Below, piece by piece: positions 1-8,336 of a stretch of DNA of 29,236 nucleotides. The notes under the pieces are model-generated. The model was not told the origin of the DNA, searched no databases, and worked only from the letters and a program-made list of their open reading frames with translations. Within the stretch, counting starts at the first letter, position 1, and the number at the start of each line of letters is the position of its first letter. The DNA is from CAZVRZ01 sp964629965 (GTDB taxonomy: Bacteria; Chloroflexota; Anaerolineae; Anaerolineales; UBA4823): positions 1-29,236 of the forward strand of contig CAZVRZ010000066.1 of the NCBI GenBank assembly GCA_964629965.1, read 5' to 3'. The translations under genes were made by a program, and so were the position numbers.

Positions 1-68
1 TTTTCGGCTTCTTGGCTGGGTTGATTTTAATCTCTTCTACTGCTTCGAAATCCCAGCAGTTTGCCCGG

Positions 69-97
69 TTGACGCTTGATCGATACTATCCTATACT
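69..97 (+). promoter_or_regulatory. Consensus-like promoter of the activase gene
   Basis: TTGACG at 69-74 and TATACT at 92-97 are separated by 17 bases, close to the sigma-70 consensus in sequence and spacing. Transcription would start about 6-8 bases after the -10 box, at roughly 103-106. The chosen ATG lies at 108, so the transcript would be leaderless or nearly so. A weak GGAAAG at 98-103 would then fall outside or at the very tip of the mRNA. Boxes and spacing are read directly; promoter function is inferred. Confidence 0.55.
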
Positions 98-107
98 GGA
101 AAGTGAT

Positions 108-3100
108 ATGACCACATTGCCATCGATTCGCCTGGGTGTAGATATTGGTTCGACGACCGCCAAGATCGTTGCGTTGGACGCGGCAGGGGAGACGGTCTTT
201 GCCGCCTACCGCCGCCACAATACCGAGACGCTGGCCGCGCTGCAGGCGCTGCTGGCGGAGGCCCGCCCGGCGCTGGGGGAGCGCCCGCTGCAACTGCTGC
301 TGACCGGTTCGGCCGGGTTGGGGTTGTGCGAAAAGTTCGGCCTGCCTTTCATCCAGGAAGTGATCGCCTCGGCGCAAGTGGTGCGCGACCTGTACCCGCA
401 GGTGAAGGCGCTGCTTGATATCGGCGGGGAAGACGCCAAGCTGATCTTCTTCGAGGGCAGCCAGCCCGATATTCGCATGAACGGCAACTGCGCCGGCGGT
501 ACGGGGGCCTTCATCGACCAAATGGCCAGCCTGCTGAACATTTCGTTGGCCGAGCTGGATGCGCTGGTGGCGCACAATGCGACCGTGTACCCGATTGCTT
601 CGCGCTGCGGGGTGTTCGCCAAGACGGACGTGCAGAACCTGCTCAGCCGCGATGCGCCGCGCCAGGATATCGCTGCCTCGATCTTCAACGCAGTGGTCTT
701 CCAGACGCTGGCTACGCTGGCGCGCGGGCACACCATCCAGCCGGCGGTGCTCTTTGCCGGCGGCCCGCTGACCTTTTTGCCGCAGCTCAAGGCGGCCTTT
801 GTCAAGACGCTGGGGCTGGCGGCGGGCGATTGGGTGCAGGTGGAACATGCCGAGCTGCTCTCAGCGCACGGCGCGGCGCTGGCTGCTGGTGGGCAGGCGG
901 GGCCGGCTTACACCCTGGCGCAGTTGGGCGACCTGCTCAGCGGCCTGCCCGCTGATGCGCTGCGTTCGGAACGCCTGCAGCCGCTGTTCCACGGGACGGA
1001 TGATTTCTGGCGCTGGCAGGGCGAGCGCGCCCGTCATCGCGTGGCCTGCGCAGATCTGGCCCAAACCCACGGGGCCTGCTTCTTGGGCATCGACTCGGGC
1101 TCGACCACCACCAAGATCGCCCTGCTGGACGAGCGCGGCCGGCTGCTTTTCGACTATTATCACGCCAACCACGGCAATGCCATTGGGGCTGCGCAGGATG
1201 GGCTGGAGAAGCTGCGCCAGGCCTTTGCCGGGCTGGCGCGCCCGCCGTTCATCGCCCGCTCGGCCGTCACCGGTTACGGCGAAGACCTGATCCGGGCGGC
1301 CTTTGCCCTGGACGAGGGGTTGGTGGAAACGCTGGCCCACTTCCGGGCGGCGCGCGCCTTCGACCCGCTGGTGAGCTTCATCCTCGATATCGGCGGGCAG
1401 GACATGAAGGCCATCTTCGTGCGCGCTGGGCAGATCCAGCGCATCGATATCAACGAAGCCTGCTCGTCGGGCTGCGGCGCGTTCATCGAGACCTTTGCCC
1501 GCTCGCTGGGACGCAGTGTGGCAGATTTTGCGCAGGAGGCCTGTCTCTCGCAAGCGCCCTGTGACCTGGGTACGCGCTGCACCGTGTTCATGAACTCGCG
1601 CGTCAAGCAGTCGCTGCGCGAAGGCGCCGCGGTGGGGGATATCTCGGCCGGGCTGGCCTATGCGGTGATCAAGAACGCCCTGCACAAGGTCTTGAAGATC
1701 ACCGATATCTCCATCCTGGGCGAGCATATCGTGGTGCAGGGCGGCGCTTTCCGCAACCCGGCCATCCACAAGGCGCTGGAGCAGGTGCTGGGCCGGGCGG
1801 TGGTCTGCCCCGACAAGGCCGAGCTGATGGGCGCGCTGGGCGCGGCGCTGGAAGCGCGCGATGCCTACCAACGCCTGCACCAGGGCGTGGGCCTGGGCAT
1901 TGGCTTGAACAACCTGGCCTCCGCCGGGCAGTATGAGAAGCAGGCGCTGCACTGCCACGGCTGCGAGAACAACTGCGCCATCACCAAATTGACCTTCGCC
2001 AACCGCAACGTATTCTATACCGGCAACCGCTGCGAGCGGGCCTACAGCAACCACGGGCGGCAGGTGCGCCGTGGCGCCAACCTGTACGCGCAGAAGCGCG
2101 AGCTGCTTTTCAACCGGCCAATGGAGCTGGACGCGGCCGCCGCTGCGCCCAGGCTGACCATCGGCATTCCGCGGGCGCTGAACTTTTACGAGAACTTCCC
2201 CTTCTGGTGCACGCTGCTGGTGGAAAGCGGGCTGCGTGTGCGCCTGTCGGACCCTTCGTCCAACGCGCTGTTCGAAAGCGGGGCGCGCACGGTGATGTCG
2301 GAGAACATCTGCTTCCCGGCCAAGCTGCTCAACGGCCACATCTTCAACCTGATCGCGGCCGGGGTGGACCGCATCTTTTACCCGATGATCTTCTACGAGC
2401 AGCGCGAGTTTGGCGATGCGATCAACTGCTACAACTGCCCGATCGTGTCCGGCTACCCGGACGTGGTGCGCTCGGCGATCGATCCGCAGCAGGTCTATGG
2501 CATTCCCTTCGACCAGCCCGCCATCACCTTCCAGGATCGCGGCCTGCTCAAGCAGTCCTGCGAGCGCTATCTGAAGAGCCTGGGCGTACCGCAGGCGGTA
2601 TTCGTGGGCGCTTACGCGCGCGCCCTGGCGGCCCAGGAAGAATACAAGGCTGAAGTGCGCCGGCTGGGCGAGCAGATTGTGCAGGCTGCCCAGGCTGAGC
2701 AGCGGCTGGTGGTAGTGCTGACGGGGCATCCCTATCACGTGGACCCGCTGATCAACCACAAGATCCCGGAGACGCTGACAGACATGGGCGTGGACGTGGT
2801 CAGCGAAGACGCCGCCCCGCTGGCCCCCGGGCAGGCGCTGCAAGACCCGTTGGTGCTGACGCAGTGGGAGTACCTGAACCGCTGTTTCCATGCGGCGCGC
2901 TGGGTGGGTGAGCAAGAGAACGTGGAGCTGGCGCAGCTCAATTCCTTTGGCTGCGGGCCAGACGCCTTTGCCATCGACGAGGTGCGCGGCCTGCTGGAAG
3001 AATACGGCAAGAACCACACCGTGCTGCGCATAGACGAGATCGACAGCCTGGGCTCGGCCCGCTTGCGGCTGCGCTCGATGTTGGAGACGCTGAACGACAA

Positions 3101-4382
3101 GCGCCTGGCGGGTTACCGCGCTCCGGAAAAGCGCATCCCCCGGGCGACCACCCGCCTGTACCATCCCTCCGACAGCCGCAAGGTGATCATTTCGCCGGAG
3201 TTCTCGCGCTTTTGCACGCCGGCTATCGTGCGCCCGGTGATCGACCAGGGCTACCGGGTGGAGGTGCTGCCGCACCCTGACCGCGCTTCGGTCGAGACCG
3301 GCCTGAAGTACACCAACAACGAGATCTGCTACCCGGGCATCATCGTCATCGGCGACGCCATCAAGGCGCTGCAAGCGGGGCAGTACGACCCCAAGGAGAC
3401 CATCGTGGGTTCGTGGGAGACGGGCGGGCAGTGCCGCGCCTCCAACATCTCGTGCCTGCTGAAGAAGGCGCTGGTCTCGGCCGGCTACGAGGACGTGCCG
3501 GTGGTGACGCTCTCCACCCGCCTGAAGTCTTTTAACCAGCAGCCGGAGTTCAAGCTGAACCTGCCCTCGTACCTGATCAAGGCCGTGCTGGGCATGATCT
3601 ACACCGACGGCATCTCGGGCATGTACCATGCCGCGGTGGTGCGCGAGCGCCGCCGGGGCGATGCCCAAACGCTGGCGGATAAATGGATGGCGCCTTTCGA
3701 GAACGGCGCTATGCCGGTCACTCGCCAGGCGGTGCTGGAGAACCTGCGCCAGGCGGTGAAGGAGTTCGACAGCCTGCTGCTGCGCAAGGAGCGCCTGCCC
3801 AGGGTGGGCATTGTGGGCGAGATCTACGTCAAGTACAACACCTTCGTCAACAGCAATATTGTCCAGTGGCTGATCGACCAGGAGGTGGAGGTGGTGCTGC
3901 CGCCGCTGCTGACCTTCTTCCTGGCCTCTTTTGTGGCTGCCCGGGAGGGGGTGAGCGCGCACATCCGCCGTCCGGATGCCATGTGGGCGCTGAGCGCGCT
4001 GGGACGGCGCATCGTGCAGTCGGTGCTGGACGAGGCGGAGGTTATCTTACACGGCTTCCCCAATTATCCCAACCACCGCCACATCAACCAGGTTGCCCAG
4101 ACGGCGGCCCAGGTGGTGCACCTGACCCACCAGTACGGCGAAGGCTGGCTGCTTTCGGGCGAGATCGGCGAGTTCGTCAAGGCGGGGGTGAACAACGTGC
4201 TGTGCCTGCAGCCCTTCGGCTGCATTGCCAACCACGTGGTCGCCAAGGGCGTGGCCAAGCGGCTGAAGGATATCTACGAGAATGTCAACCTGCTGTTCCT
4301 GGACCTGGACGCCGGCGGCAGCGAGGTGAACCTGATCAACCGGGCGCATTTCTTCGTGGAGCAGGCCAAGGCGTCGGGGTGA
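108..4382 (+). CDS. Fused acyl-CoA dehydratase activase (tandem BadF/HgdC-type ATPases plus activase C-terminal region)
   Basis: This 1424-residue protein belongs to the 2-hydroxyacyl-CoA / benzoyl-CoA activator family (BadF/BadG/BcrA/BcrD ATPases). In that family, ATP hydrolysis drives low-potential electron transfer to a radical dehydratase or reductase. Two ASKHA-type ATPase domains are visible, with GVDIGSTTAK around residue 12 and GIDSGSTTTK around residue 329. Each has the paired cluster cysteines: C128 (NCAGGTGAF) and C167 (SRCGVFAKTD) in the first, C452 (ACSSGCGAF) and C491 (TRCTVF) in the second. A Cys-rich patch follows (C616, C619, C623, C642), then about 700 residues resembling the DUF2229/HgdB-like activase region (for example GIPRALNFYENFP, SENICFP, GGQCRASNI). 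The frame is open further upstream, but M108 begins the family N-terminus. It is cytoplasmic and oxygen-sensitive by family. No dehydratase partner genes are adjacent, so the substrate is unknown. Confidence 0.9.
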   Translation: MTTLPSIRLGVDIGSTTAKIVALDAAGETVFAAYRRHNTETLAALQALLAEARPALGERPLQLLLTGSAGLGLCEKFGLPFIQEVIASAQVVRDLYPQVKALLDIGGEDAKLIFFEGSQPDIRMNGNCAGGTGAFIDQMASLLNISLAELDALVAHNATVYPIASRCGVFAKTDVQNLLSRDAPRQDIAASIFNAVVFQTLATLARGHTIQPAVLFAGGPLTFLPQLKAAFVKTLGLAAGDWVQVEHAELLSAHGAALAAGGQAGPAYTLAQLGDLLSGLPADALRSERLQPLFHGTDDFWRWQGERARHRVACADLAQTHGACFLGIDSGSTTTKIALLDERGRLLFDYYHANHGNAIGAAQDGLEKLRQAFAGLARPPFIARSAVTGYGEDLIRAAFALDEGLVETLAHFRAARAFDPLVSFILDIGGQDMKAIFVRAGQIQRIDINEACSSGCGAFIETFARSLGRSVADFAQEACLSQAPCDLGTRCTVFMNSRVKQSLREGAAVGDISAGLAYAVIKNALHKVLKITDISILGEHIVVQGGAFRNPAIHKALEQVLGRAVVCPDKAELMGALGAALEARDAYQRLHQGVGLGIGLNNLASAGQYEKQALHCHGCENNCAITKLTFANRNVFYTGNRCERAYSNHGRQVRRGANLYAQKRELLFNRPMELDAAAAAPRLTIGIPRALNFYENFPFWCTLLVESGLRVRLSDPSSNALFESGARTVMSENICFPAKLLNGHIFNLIAAGVDRIFYPMIFYEQREFGDAINCYNCPIVSGYPDVVRSAIDPQQVYGIPFDQPAITFQDRGLLKQSCERYLKSLGVPQAVFVGAYARALAAQEEYKAEVRRLGEQIVQAAQAEQRLVVVLTGHPYHVDPLINHKIPETLTDMGVDVVSEDAAPLAPGQALQDPLVLTQWEYLNRCFHAARWVGEQENVELAQLNSFGCGPDAFAIDEVRGLLEEYGKNHTVLRIDEIDSLGSARLRLRSMLETLNDKRLAGYRAPEKRIPRATTRLYHPSDSRKVIISPEFSRFCTPAIVRPVIDQGYRVEVLPHPDRASVETGLKYTNNEICYPGIIVIGDAIKALQAGQYDPKETIVGSWETGGQCRASNISCLLKKALVSAGYEDVPVVTLSTRLKSFNQQPEFKLNLPSYLIKAVLGMIYTDGISGMYHAAVVRERRRGDAQTLADKWMAPFENGAMPVTRQAVLENLRQAVKEFDSLLLRKERLPRVGIVGEIYVKYNTFVNSNIVQWLIDQEVEVVLPPLLTFFLASFVAAREGVSAHIRRPDAMWALSALGRRIVQSVLDEAEVILHGFPNYPNHRHINQVAQTAAQVVHLTHQYGEGWLLSGEIGEFVKAGVNNVLCLQPFGCIANHVVAKGVAKRLKDIYENVNLLFLDLDAGGSEVNLINRAHFFVEQAKASG

Positions 4383-4398
4383 GGTTTGTCGGGGAGTC

Positions 4399-4410
4399 GG
4401 GGCGGGTCTG
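4399..4410. repeat. Copy of a short dispersed GC-rich motif
   Basis: GGGGCGGGTCTG lies just after the activase stop codon, and an identical 12-base copy occurs at 20644-20655 in another intergenic gap. It sits between arms GGGAGTCG (4392-4399) and CGACTCCC (4437-4444), which are perfect complements but far apart. The convergent gap 4383-4457 contains no T-run terminator. The motif may be a fragment of a dispersed intergenic repeat; two copies in one window is thin evidence. Confidence 0.35.
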
Positions 4411-4457
4411 CGATGCTGGAGAGGGCCGTTCTGCTGCGACTCCCAGCCAGTTTCCGC

Positions 4458-4985
4458 TTATTGACCTTCCGCAAGTGACTTGATCGTTATGAGCTGCTTC
4501 CGCATCATGATCAGGTCTCCCCATGCCAACAGGTACCTGCGCACTCTCTCCAGCCAATTTCGGGCCCCCATATCGATCTTTACCACAAGACGGCAGGCTG
4601 TGGGGCCGGTTTCTTTCACCGCGTAGGTGAGCGCCATCTGGCCAAATTGGGGCGCCATTTGTGGATGGATCACACTCGTAATGTGGCGGCCCTCTGCGAA
4701 CTCGACGATCTGGCCTATCAGGAAGTTTTGACCGAGCGCCAACTGCTCTGCTCCCGGGGTAAGCCGGCGAGGGCTTTGACGCCCGCGGTTGTCGATCCAA
4801 TCGTAGCTGTAGGGCGCAACTTTAAGCTGGCAGACCCACCGAAAGACAACATCTGCCGGCGCCACAACGTCGATCGCCCGGATCATGCTGCGATACGCGC
4901 CCGGCATGTACCGGTCGCATGGAAGTGCTTCTTTTTGCTCGTCACCGGTTGCGTTCCAGTTCCATGCCAGGTTCAAGACGCTCAT
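4458..4985 (-). CDS. SRPBCC (START/polyketide-cyclase-like) protein
   Basis: This is a 175-residue soluble protein. The block from about residue 34 (IRAIDVVAPADVVFRWVCQ) through YSYDWIDN, LTPGAEQLALGQ and AEGRHITSVI to the C-terminal amphipathic helix (ARNWLERVRRYLLAWGDLIMMRKQLITIK) matches the usual order of an SRPBCC helix-grip fold. Such folds bind hydrophobic ligands in a deep cavity; the ligand here is unknown. The start is supported by AAGGAGG four bases before the ATG. It follows the stop of the secreted protein upstream by 38 bases on the same strand, so it is probably the last gene of the 8044-4458 operon. Fold assignment is fairly sure, specific function is not. Confidence 0.7.
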   Translation of the reverse strand: MSVLNLAWNWNATGDEQKEALPCDRYMPGAYRSMIRAIDVVAPADVVFRWVCQLKVAPYSYDWIDNRGRQSPRRLTPGAEQLALGQNFLIGQIVEFAEGRHITSVIHPQMAPQFGQMALTYAVKETGPTACRLVVKIDMGARNWLERVRRYLLAWGDLIMMRKQLITIKSLAEGQ

Positions 4986-5023
4986 TTTCCTCCTTATGTT
5001 CGATGGCTGTAAGTATGTTCACT

Positions 5024-6769
5024 TTACCTTAGGGCAATGGGCAAATAAATCGTATTCGTCGGGCCAAGAATGGCAAAGCGGCCGGTTAAGTTTGCATAAA
5101 TGTAGAGCACATTTTCACTGCTGCTGCCGTAGGTGTCGCCGGCTTGCTGCCAACCGCTGCCATCCCATTGATAGAGTTGGAGGTTATCGTTGCCGCCGGT
5201 GATGAGGGCAAGCTCTCGAGGGCTATAGTACAGTTTTAGCTGGTAGTTGTTGTTGAAGCTGGCGAGAGGGGTGCTGGTGTCGCTGATAACGGCCGTTAGT
5301 TCAAATTGCCGCATTGTATATAATCCTGTGTTTGCATTGGCAATGGGAAGCTCGCTGACAGGAGCGCTCGTTGGCGGCAGTTCTTTATACGATACCTGCG
5401 TATTCTCGGCTACCGCGCCACTCTCAAAATGAAAAACCGCGCTGCTATCACTGGCGATCAGATCGTGGGCTGCACCAGGTGTGAGGATCAGTTCCCCTTC
5501 TGGCAAGGGCGGGAACCCCGCGCTGCCCCCATAATTCACCTTGATTTTATAGATCGTTGTTTTCACGGATAAATACAACATATTGGTGTACGGATCGAAC
5601 ACCATGGCGCTCAGGGAGTTTCTTTCATAATTTATCATCACCGGCAATGTGGCGATCAACTGTCCGTCATACAGGAGATGGAGGTACAGATGGCGTTCCG
5701 AATCATAGAGGCCATCGAAATCGGTCGTGGCGATGAACGCCCGCTTTTGATCCAACCAATCCACGATCAAGCCCTGGTCATAATAAGGTAAGTCGATGAC
5801 GTGATGGTTGCCGTTGCCGGTCGTATCCAATTGAGCCACCCCCCCGTTAGCGAATGATTGACAACCAGCGGGCAGATACAACACATCCTCTTCGGGAGCC
5901 ATACTGATGCCTCCTTCATCCACAAAGCAATCGAACAATGAGCCAACATGATCGATGTTGGGTTTCACGCCCCCGCCGGGTTGGTGAACAACAATTCTGT
6001 CCGCAAGATCATTGTTATCAGCAATATAGATATTGTCAACTGCGTCTAGCGCTAATGAATTGCCTGCATTTGTATGCCAGGAGCATGTGGGGGCTGTGGC
6101 ACAAGCCAGCGGATTGCGATAAGAGGAACGAGCCGCCTGCGCTGTATCTGGAAAATGGCCGTGAAATGTGGCCGAATCGACCGTGCCATTGACGGGGTTA
6201 TCGACGAAGATTTTAACAAGAGCCCCAGGATTGAAGAAGGGCTGTTGTAAAGCGGCGCCATCCATCGGGTAATATTTGTCAACCGGTGTTTGCGCGTTGA
6301 AATCTTCATTGATGGGAACCACGCTGGTCAAAAAATTGTAGCCGCGAATGATCCGGGCTACTAAACGATACCAGTTGTTGGGGTAAGAGCCCGCATCATA
6401 CTTGTCAATGGCATATATTTGCCGGTAATAGCGGTCATAAAACAAGTGACGCTCATCTTCGATACTGGATATGGCATTGGAAGTCAACAGCGGGTCGCCT
6501 GTGGGGGTGAGTGAACGCGCATCCAGAAAATAGATTTTGTTGTCAAATCCCCAATAGACAAGCTCGTGATAACGGCTGCATAACGATCCCTCGCAGCGTA
6601 CGATCATAGAATTTGGTATGCTCTCTACTTTCACCGCTCCAGCCAATTCAAGGATGGGCAACTCGTTATTTTCTGATAAGGCCGCCGCTTTGGATCGTGG
6701 TTCGTTTGATAGTGCTAACAGAACGCTTGTTGTCAGAACTAGAAAAAAGGCTAGATTTATACGCTTCAT
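5024..6769 (-). CDS. Secreted protein with propeller-like N-terminus and YLP-type C-terminal tail
   Basis: The 581-residue protein starts at the MKRINLAFFL methionine, which has a perfect AGGAGG six bases upstream; an in-frame start six codons earlier lacks that support. A signal peptide (MKRINLAFFLVLTTSVLLAL) ends near SKAAA. The middle contains short strands of the type seen in beta-propellers (YWGFDNKIYFLDARS, DRYYRQIYAIDKY, DAVDNIYIADNND), suggesting a YVTN/NHL-like propeller. The last 150 residues (GAAHDLIASDSSAVFHFESG to LTGRFAILG) look like a separate beta-sandwich module. It ends in IYLPIALR, comparable to VYLPLTKR at the end of the three-propeller protein at 20699. The substrate or partner is unknown. 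It lies 31 bases after a micro-ORF and 38 bases before the SRPBCC gene. Confidence 0.75.
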   Translation of the reverse strand: MKRINLAFFLVLTTSVLLALSNEPRSKAAALSENNELPILELAGAVKVESIPNSMIVRCEGSLCSRYHELVYWGFDNKIYFLDARSLTPTGDPLLTSNAISSIEDERHLFYDRYYRQIYAIDKYDAGSYPNNWYRLVARIIRGYNFLTSVVPINEDFNAQTPVDKYYPMDGAALQQPFFNPGALVKIFVDNPVNGTVDSATFHGHFPDTAQAARSSYRNPLACATAPTCSWHTNAGNSLALDAVDNIYIADNNDLADRIVVHQPGGGVKPNIDHVGSLFDCFVDEGGISMAPEEDVLYLPAGCQSFANGGVAQLDTTGNGNHHVIDLPYYDQGLIVDWLDQKRAFIATTDFDGLYDSERHLYLHLLYDGQLIATLPVMINYERNSLSAMVFDPYTNMLYLSVKTTIYKIKVNYGGSAGFPPLPEGELILTPGAAHDLIASDSSAVFHFESGAVAENTQVSYKELPPTSAPVSELPIANANTGLYTMRQFELTAVISDTSTPLASFNNNYQLKLYYSPRELALITGGNDNLQLYQWDGSGWQQAGDTYGSSSENVLYIYANLTGRFAILGPTNTIYLPIALR

Positions 6770-6800
6770 GATAGACCTCCTATACACTGGCTTGCCTGAC

Positions 6801-6920
6801 TTAGCATTCGGATAGGCTCAATTGTTTCCGCCGCTGTTTCACCAGGTCGAAGATGATTTCGAAAAGGCCGCCTCGTTCGTATCGAAGATCGAGATAAATG
6901 CTTTGATATTGAGCGATCAT
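6801..6920 (-). CDS. 39-residue micro-ORF coupled to the methyltransferase-like gene
   Basis: A short open frame (begins MIAQYQSIYLDLRYERGG, ends LSLSEC) has its ATG overlapping the TGA of the preceding gene in an ATGA arrangement (6917-6920), the usual geometry of translational coupling. The peptide is amphipathic, with hydrophobic patches (GGLFEIIFDLV) followed by a basic stretch (KQRRKQ), and contains no obvious signal peptide. Its stop lies 31 bases before the start of the secreted protein. I do not recognise a family. It could be a genuine small protein, a coupling device that carries ribosomes toward the next gene, or a chance frame. The overlap and the absence of any other content in this gap favour one of the first two. 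Confidence 0.42.
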   Translation of the reverse strand: MIAQYQSIYLDLRYERGGLFEIIFDLVKQRRKQLSLSEC

Positions 6921-7453
6921 TTCCGGAAGCGGGGTATCAGAAACGGCGTTCTTTGTTTATAGTCCAGGTATTCCTGCCCGAAGCGCAGCACCATTTCTTT
7001 CTCTTCAACGCGCTTGATATAGATAAGCAGCACGCCTGCCACCACCAGCACCACGAGCGCCGCGCCGATAGAACCGAACAGGATGGCAACGCCCAGGTAC
7101 ATGCCGATGGCTCCCAGGGCCATGGGATTGCGGCAGTAGGTGTAGGGCGGCTGGATGATCAGTTTCTGCGTCGCCATCAGCGGCACGGGCGTGCCTCTGC
7201 CCAGGGTGAACTGGCTGTAGATCGACCATATGGCGAACAACCAACTGGGCAGCATGACCAGCAAGCCGAGGATCAGGTTGAATGGTTGGGCGAGGATCGG
7301 CGGCAGCCGAAGCCATTGGTCAAGCCCTGCTCCCCAGCGGATGAAAAGATAGGGCAGCAAAAGCAGGAAAATGGGCACCATGCATGCCAGGGCAATGAAG
7401 CGCTGTTTTTCACTGTATTCGCGCCTGGCCTGTTCAAGGAATTTATTTTTCAT
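6917..7453 (-). CDS. Isoprenylcysteine carboxyl methyltransferase-like membrane protein
   Basis: This 178-residue integral membrane protein has hydrophobic segments at about residues 20-40, 48-75, 105-122 and 124-145. The C-terminal half carries the family signature of ICMT/PEMT-type methyltransferases: PPYTYCRNPMALG, then EEKEMVLRFGQEYLDYKQRTPFLIP. In this family these parts form the S-adenosylmethionine pocket and the membrane-facing acceptor site. In bacteria the acceptor is usually unknown (phospholipids, small thiols or lipidic compounds). AGGAGG lies five bases before the ATG. It begins 42 bases after the stop of the ATCH-like gene, so the two are probably co-transcribed. Its stop overlaps the start of the 39-codon ORF. 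Confidence 0.82.
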   Translation of the reverse strand: MKNKFLEQARREYSEKQRFIALACMVPIFLLLLPYLFIRWGAGLDQWLRLPPILAQPFNLILGLLVMLPSWLFAIWSIYSQFTLGRGTPVPLMATQKLIIQPPYTYCRNPMALGAIGMYLGVAILFGSIGAALVVLVVAGVLLIYIKRVEEKEMVLRFGQEYLDYKQRTPFLIPRFRK

Positions 7454-7495
7454 ATCGTCCTCCTGGTGAGGCGCGGCGTAGTTTATTCCGTGCCC

Positions 7496-8044
7496 CTACC
7501 TGGAATGATCCGTATAACAGTGATCGCAATCCGGATGCCCCTGCATGAGCGTCCGGGTGCGGGTAAATTCGATCTGGTCGTTGAAGCCCACCACCGAAGG
7601 CTCATCGGTCAGGCATACCAGGTGATAGAGCCATTTCTCGGCGCCCGCCAACCTGGCCAGGGTAACCATAGGGCATTTGGTGACAAGGAATTGTGTTTTA
7701 TTTCCGGTTGTTTCGTAGGTGTACTCGAAGCCGCTGGCCTTGAGCGGCCCCCAGAGCAGGTTGATAAAATTGTCTAAGGAATTGTCGACCGTTTTGCCCT
7801 GCTGTGCCCAGTTCTTTCTACTGTTTCCATCGATGATCGTGTCGATTACTGCCAGCACTCTCTCCTCGCCATATCGATTCGCCAGATCATTCAACAGCTC
7901 CAGGCGATTCTCATTCACCCAGCGATCGGCGAGCTCTTTTTGGATTGCCAATAGAGCTTCATCCCGGAATAGCTGCGGGTTCTCAGGGTGAGTGATCATC
8001 CCATCCAGCCAGCCAATATATTCTGCTATGTAATCTTTCGACAT
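7496..8044 (-). CDS. L-2-amino-thiazoline-4-carboxylic acid hydrolase-like protein
   Basis: The 182-residue protein resembles the ATCH family, whose named member opens the thiazoline ring of L-2-amino-thiazoline-4-carboxylate on the way to cysteine. Most members have untested substrates. Supporting features are the Trp/Gly-rich central part (DNFINLLWGPLKASGFEYTYE), the KCPMVTLARLAGAEKWLYHLVCLTDE block and the C-terminal Cys/His cluster HPDCDHCY. The start is set at MSKDYIAEYI because GGAGAG lies five bases upstream; an in-frame extension of 16 codons lacks a ribosome site. It is the first gene after the promoter at 8192-8221 and heads a likely five-cistron operon. Family assignment is from motif memory only. 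Confidence 0.68.
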   Translation of the reverse strand: MSKDYIAEYIGWLDGMITHPENPQLFRDEALLAIQKELADRWVNENRLELLNDLANRYGEERVLAVIDTIIDGNSRKNWAQQGKTVDNSLDNFINLLWGPLKASGFEYTYETTGNKTQFLVTKCPMVTLARLAGAEKWLYHLVCLTDEPSVVGFNDQIEFTRTRTLMQGHPDCDHCYTDHSR

Positions 8045-8336
8045 TTTTTCTCTCCAAATGATCAATTTGACAGAAGCAAACACAAAGGCCAATGACTGTG
8101 GCCGGAATGATTGCTAGAGCAAACCACCGAAAGTACTTTTTATGAACCTGTAAAGAAATCGCGGTTTGTTCACAAATGCTTTGCTAAAATGATTATATAC
8201 CTATTTTTTACCCCTTTACAACCTTACTTTATGATGCCGGGGAATCGCAATGATCTGGAGTCGTCTCAACAAAATTTTGCCATCTTGATGTACCATTAAG
8301 TGATAATGCATTTATCTTCGATTTTTGGAGACCCAT
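8045..8336. other. Divergent AT-rich intergenic region
   Basis: About 290 bases separate the ATCH-like gene (minus) from the anchored protein gene (plus). The gap holds the minus-strand promoter at 8192-8221. A GATAAT at 8302-8307 might be the -10 of the plus-strand gene, but no good -35 is placed for it. A 62-codon frame with a TTG start crosses the gap but lacks a ribosome site. Nothing else is recognised. Confidence 0.4.
8192..8221 (-). promoter_or_regulatory. Promoter of the 8044-4458 operon
   Basis: Read on the minus strand, TTGTAA (8221-8216) and TATAAT (8197-8192) are separated by 18 bases. The -10 box is a perfect consensus. Transcription would begin near 8186, giving an untranslated leader of about 140 bases before the ATCH-like start at 8044. 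It is the best minus-strand promoter in the divergent gap 8045-8336, which is visibly AT-rich. Confidence 0.5.

Noticed and set aside
861..3962. Very long open frame on the minus strand opposite the activase gene
   Set aside because: It is rich in Arg, Gln, His and Ala, shows no domain, and is the mirror of a GC-rich gene with clear family motifs on the other strand.
8111..8299. 62-codon plus-strand frame with a TTG start
   Set aside because: No ribosome site, and it overlaps the best promoter of the divergent operon; composition looks non-coding.
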